From: Saprospiraceae bacterium | Lineage (GTDB): Bacteria > Bacteroidota > Bacteroidia > Chitinophagales > Saprospiraceae | Assembly (NCBI GenBank): GCA_027488135.1 | Contig: JAIYCH010000108.1 | Span: 1 to 64,000, forward strand | DNA length: 64,000 bases | Direction: 5' to 3' | Part shown: positions 60,338 to 64,000 of the stretch, in pieces | How positions within the stretch are numbered: position 1 is the stretch's first letter | Layout of the letters: the number at the start of each line of letters is the position of its first letter | Notes under the pieces: generated by a model | The model's database searches: none | What the model saw: the letters and a program-made list of their open reading frames with translations, nothing else | Told to the model about the DNA's origin: nothing | Made by a program: the position numbers and the translations under genes

Positions 60338-63300
60338 TTAATATTTTACAAAGCCCTTTACCTCTTCGTTATTTCCATTTTTACAATGTATGAAATAATG
60401 GCCTGAGGCCAGGTGATGAAGGGATATTTTCTCGGAAATGGTAGTTTCTATGTTGTTATAAATGGTTTGCTGTTGTACCAATTTTCCATCTTGTTGTATT
60501 ATTTTTATGTAAATTGGATGAGGATTGGCCGTAATTTCCAAATGTAAAATTTCAGCTATTGGATTACCTATAATCTTAAAAAAGGACATTTCGTCTTTCT
60601 TGAATTCTCTCGTTGGCGTTTGCACAGATAAGGAATTTAATCTTAACAACAATGGATAATGGTCTGAGGTGGTAGTGGCATATTCAGGAATCCATTGGAC
60701 TATCTCCTCTAAAATTTGCGTGCTCCCCTTTACATATCGATTTTCTAACTCATTGGAAATCATCACATGATCCACCACATCCTGATAGCCAATCACAGAA
60801 TTATATTTTGCATAACTTAAAGGCAAACTCAATGCTACATAGCGGTCTGAATCGATTGAATCCTTAACTATATCGTCGTACGATGAAAGTCGCGATGTTA
60901 GTCCTTTAGAAATAGTTTCGTCCAGATCATCATTATAATCACCGATGATCATGACATTTGCTTTACTAAATTTTTGATCTAAAGTATCTTTCAATTCTTT
61001 TGCCGCCGCCTTTCTTCTAAGATAATCTTGTTCCGTGTCACCCGCTTTTCCGTGAAGCCCAACAAGATACAATGGCTCTTGAATTCCTTGAAATGTACTG
61101 GAATTTTTAATTTTTACTTCCATAAGATAAGGTAGTCTACCGCTAGCCCAATTTGCATAAGCCGTTGAACTATTCCTCAGTAAACCTCTAAACTGAACTG
61201 CCTCAACGAGAGATTTCCTGAAAACGTAGGCTATTTTTTGACCGGAAGCATAATTTGAACTTAATGAGTCTGTGGCATTGGAACAATAATCGGAAATAGA
61301 AACGCCGTAACCATCCAATGATTGAATCATTCGCCTAAACCTCTGTACATCAACCACTTCGATAAATACATAGATGTCTGCATTTAATCTATTCATGGTT
61401 TTTTTTATGTTTTGCTCAGCCAGATCGTCATCTTTAGGTCCAAAACCATTCGCAGGATTTCCAAACCAGTTGACATTCCAGCTGACTATATCTAAGGTAT
61501 TTTCCCCCGGAATAGTATTACCATTTACTTCAATAGCTAATAATTCTGAATTATCAGTTATAAAAAGAATTTTACCCTTGTCTGAAACATTCGGTGTTTT
61601 CTGGTTATAACGGATAAATAAGGAAGGTAAAACGCCATTTAATTCCGCGGGATTTATGGATATTTCTTTTGAAAAAGTCTTATTATCTCTTGAAATTTCA
61701 AAATAAGAACTTGCTTTTATGACTACATTGGAAGTCAGATTCAAAATTTGATAGTTTATCTCTTTTCCTTCTGTTGGCACGCCAGGGTTTGCCTTATCGA
61801 AAGTGATTAAATTGAGGCTGTACAAAACACCGATAGGTTTTGCCGGACTTGTCAAATTATTGATTTTAACCTCGTCCAAAAATAGTTGACTAGCGCCTTT
61901 TTCTGTATTAGATAAGTATTGAAAGGCGATATAAGTGTTGGGTGATTTATATTTAGTGATATCCAAAGAGGCAATCTGCCGCCAATTTTCATCTCTTAAG
62001 GTAGGATAAATTACCTCTAACTCCTTCCAGTTATTTGAACCAGGTTCAGGTCTGGAAGCCTGATTAACAGCAATATATATTTTCAAAGGCATCCCTTTAA
62101 ATCTACTTTTAAGTGCGAAGGCTAAGGTAGGATTTGTATAAAGAGACAAATCGAGGGAGGGTGAAATGAGCCAGTCATTATTATCTCTGCCGCCGATACC
62201 CGGTGTAAAACCATTTATGATGATACCATTATTTGTTGGATAACCGTCGGGAGAACAACGCCAGGTGCTGTCGCCCAGTAAGTTAGCCACTTGCCATTCG
62301 TCAATTAAAACAGGACTACATTTATCGAAAGAAAAGGAATAAATAGGCCAATCATTGGTTGTGAAATACCATATTTCCTTGTTATTAATGCCCGAAAAAG
62401 TATTTCCCAACACATCAGAAAATAATCCGGCAGGTATTTCAACATCATAAGTTGTAGCTAATTTGAGGTTTTCCACCTGGAAAGAGGCCGTATTTCCCGC
62501 AATGTTGATTTGACTGGAGGAAATAAGGGCAGCAATTTCGCGGGTATCTGATTTGAGTACAAGAATATTTCCACTTCCTATTTTTATTGTTTTTGAAAAG
62601 GCAATGCTGAAAGTAGATGTAACATTTACCCCTTTGGCCATATTATTTGGAAAAAGGGAAAGGATAGTTGGTGATTCATTGGTACTGGCTCCTAAAATAC
62701 CTTCCATTTTAAAATCCTCTATACCCAACGCATCATCAGCACCTGTTGCATTAAAGTCTTTCCATCTAAGATAAAATTTTTGACCAGGTTCAATATTTAA
62801 ATCCTTGATAAGGTAAGTAATGAGCACTTTATTCTCTGGCAAATTACCATTTAACGCACCTACAGTCCCTGCTTTTACCGGAGCAACCAGATCGAGAGAA
62901 TCTATATCCTTCCAGGTTCCATTAGATAAATTAGTTGCATCGGTACTTATTTGAAAATCAAGTCTGTCTGGCCTGTTTATTGCGCCTAACCGCCATTGTT
63001 CTCCTGTATAGGTTACTTTTAATCCTGAAAAAGAAGAAGGTGTAGCATTGATAAAGCCAACGCCAAAAGTAGGAATCAAGGAACCAGATTGAAGGCAACC
63101 CAGGGACCGATCCTCTTCATCTATCACACCAAAACTGTAGGAATCTCCTGAATTTGCTGTTCCATTAGATGCTGTATATAAACCATTTGCATTGGTTCCG
63201 GACTCTTCTAGCAACCAGCCAGCGGGAAGAACATTACTATTGCCTGTTTTTACCAACGTATTAAAATTTTCCAGATAATTACTTTCGCTTAACTTAATTT

Positions 63301-63373
63301 GCGCTAAAAGTGGCAGGGTAATTAAATAGCAAAAAGTAAAAATGGCTATAGAAGTGATGCCTGAATATTTCAT
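60338..63373 (-). CDS. Secreted multidomain endonuclease/exonuclease/phosphatase-family protein with T9SS tail
   Basis: A 1011-residue protein. Signal peptide (residues 1-24), then a beta-sandwich domain (YLENFNTLVKTGNSNVLPAG), a Big_5-type Ig domain (SPTILSLFPNNMAKGVNVTS) and a choice-of-anchor-like lectin fold. The endonuclease/exonuclease/phosphatase domain lies at about 620-920: LDIVSWNVNWFGNP, VFIEVVD, LVGLHGKAGD, IIGDYNDDLD and TTSDHYPLLLRL, with the expected catalytic asparagine, glutamate, aspartate and histidine. The C-terminal 80 residues (IKIIQQDGKLVQQQTIYNN ... GFVKY) are a type IX secretion sorting domain. Likely an exported nuclease or phosphodiesterase. Confidence 0.88.
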   Translation of the reverse strand: MKYSGITSIAIFTFCYLITLPLLAQIKLSESNYLENFNTLVKTGNSNVLPAGWLLEESGTNANGLYTASNGTANSGDSYSFGVIDEEDRSLGCLQSGSLIPTFGVGFINATPSSFSGLKVTYTGEQWRLGAINRPDRLDFQISTDATNLSNGTWKDIDSLDLVAPVKAGTVGALNGNLPENKVLITYLIKDLNIEPGQKFYLRWKDFNATGADDALGIEDFKMEGILGASTNESPTILSLFPNNMAKGVNVTSTFSIAFSKTIKIGSGNILVLKSDTREIAALISSSQINIAGNTASFQVENLKLATTYDVEIPAGLFSDVLGNTFSGINNKEIWYFTTNDWPIYSFSFDKCSPVLIDEWQVANLLGDSTWRCSPDGYPTNNGIIINGFTPGIGGRDNNDWLISPSLDLSLYTNPTLAFALKSRFKGMPLKIYIAVNQASRPEPGSNNWKELEVIYPTLRDENWRQIASLDITKYKSPNTYIAFQYLSNTEKGASQLFLDEVKINNLTSPAKPIGVLYSLNLITFDKANPGVPTEGKEINYQILNLTSNVVIKASSYFEISRDNKTFSKEISINPAELNGVLPSLFIRYNQKTPNVSDKGKILFITDNSELLAIEVNGNTIPGENTLDIVSWNVNWFGNPANGFGPKDDDLAEQNIKKTMNRLNADIYVFIEVVDVQRFRRMIQSLDGYGVSISDYCSNATDSLSSNYASGQKIAYVFRKSLVEAVQFRGLLRNSSTAYANWASGRLPYLMEVKIKNSSTFQGIQEPLYLVGLHGKAGDTEQDYLRRKAAAKELKDTLDQKFSKANVMIIGDYNDDLDETISKGLTSRLSSYDDIVKDSIDSDRYVALSLPLSYAKYNSVIGYQDVVDHVMISNELENRYVKGSTQILEEIVQWIPEYATTTSDHYPLLLRLNSLSVQTPTREFKKDEMSFFKIIGNPIAEILHLEITANPHPIYIKIIQQDGKLVQQQTIYNNIETTISEKISLHHLASGHYFIHCKNGNNEEVKGFVKY

Positions 63374-63492
63374 TTTATCGTTGTATCTTTTTAAAAAAAT
63401 AAAGATATCAACCTATCAGATAATTATCCTTTTTAAATGAATTATTAACCATAACTTAATAAAAAATTAGGTTAATCATACATTTCACACAG

Positions 63493-64000
63493 TCAATGGG
63501 GTTCAATATGTATGAGCACATGACCTAATTGAGGGATTTTATTCCTTAAGGTATCTTTCAGATGATGTGCGAGGTTGTGGCCTTCTGTTACAGAAATGTT
63601 TCCATCGACTTTGGCATGTAAATCGACGTGATAAATCATTCCTACTTTTCGAATAAAACATTTTTCGGTATCAATGATACCGTCCACCGTCAGAGATATC
63701 CTTCGAATGTCCTCCACAAGATCATCATAAAAATGCTCATCCATTATTTCTCCTAAGGCCGGTCTAAAAATTAAATAGCTATTGTATAAAATAAAGGCTG
63801 ATGCAAATAAAGCTGCCCAATCATCGGCAGTTTCATATCCTTCACCTAAAAATAGGGCGATTGAAATTCCCACAAATGCGGCAATTGAAGTTATTGCATC
63901 ACTTCGATGATGCCATGCATCCGCTTTTAAAGAGGAGATTTTCGTTTCTTCACTATTTCGAATAACAATCCTGAATGAGATTTCTTTCCAGATTATGATC
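63493..64000 (-). CDS. Cation diffusion facilitator (partial, 5' end beyond window)
   Basis: The visible 169 codons are the C-terminal part of a CDF metal efflux protein. The last membrane segments contain LKADAWHHRSDAITSIAAFV, the metal-binding HHRSD-type motif of CDF helix V, then YNSYLIFRPALGEIMDE. The cytoplasmic domain has VGMIYHVDLHAKVDGNISV, HNLAHHLKDTL and VLIHIEPH, with histidine and aspartate metal sites. It exports zinc, iron or similar divalent ions in exchange for protons. The frame is open to the right edge. Confidence 0.92.
   Translation of the reverse strand, partial: IIIWKEISFRIVIRNSEETKISSLKADAWHHRSDAITSIAAFVGISIALFLGEGYETADDWAALFASAFILYNSYLIFRPALGEIMDEHFYDDLVEDIRRISLTVDGIIDTEKCFIRKVGMIYHVDLHAKVDGNISVTEGHNLAHHLKDTLRNKIPQLGHVLIHIEPH

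Overview
The window looks like chromosome of a low-GC member of the Bacteroidota, most likely in or near the Saprospiraceae. Supporting signs are a SusC/SusD pair, a type IX secretion C-terminal domain on a secreted nuclease, a large cysteine-rich surface protein ending in a dockerin-like module, many AAA_14/DUF4143 ATPases, and no Shine-Dalgarno-like spacing in front of most genes. No rRNA, tRNA or CRISPR array was seen.

Region 1 (1-14959) is a carbohydrate-use locus. On the minus strand lie a SASA-type esterase, a GntR/UTRA repressor, SusC, SusD, a ROK sugar kinase and the start of a possible sugar isomerase. A secreted propeller-like protein is divergent. Two identical 14-bp palindromes, one before the repressor and one before the esterase, look like the repressor's operators. 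After an unrelated DUF1016 nuclease comes a second set: an SMP-30-type lactonase, a mutarotase-like protein, a mannonate dehydratase (UxuA) and a divergent SDR dehydrogenase. Together these could oxidise a free sugar to its aldonate and dehydrate it to a 2-keto-3-deoxy acid.

Region 2 (15.1-25.5 kb) is an accessory island. It holds four intact AAA+ ATPases with C-terminal nuclease-like domains and three N-terminal stubs of further ATPases, each ending at or before the expected Walker A motif. Each promoter carries its own direct repeats or palindrome, and the repeat spacing (33 or 23 bp) follows the ATPase subfamily. The island continues with a broken RHH/PIN toxin-antitoxin pair, a broken HipB-HipS-HipT module between copies of a dispersed repeat, a secreted alpha/beta hydrolase, and a two-gene cassette whose second (HEPN-like) gene has an in-frame stop.

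Region 3 (25.8-46.8 kb) is a surface polysaccharide locus, all on the minus strand. Transcription starts at an ABC flippase and runs through PseB, PseC, PseF, a Pse-type methylase, an N-acetyl sugar amidotransferase with HisH and HisF paralogues, two GNAT acetyltransferases and PseI. This predicts CMP-pseudaminic acid and an amidino derivative; no PseG hydrolase is visible. After a decayed AT-rich gap come glycosyltransferases, a LegB-like dehydratase, a nucleotidyltransferase, an epimerase and two asparagine synthases.

Region 4 (46.8-51.5 kb) is a second accessory stretch: HicA/HicB remnants, a winged-helix protein, an AbiEii-type nucleotidyltransferase with a DUF6922 partner, an MntA-like nucleotidyltransferase, an AAA-ATPase-like/PD-(D/E)XK protein and dispersed repeats. 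Region 5 (51.5-64 kb) holds a WlbA-type sugar dehydrogenase, a siroheme/sulfite(nitrite) reductase operon with a HEPN-like fusion, the dockerin-like surface protein, a frameshifted remnant, a secreted endonuclease/exonuclease/phosphatase-family protein and the end of a cation diffusion facilitator.
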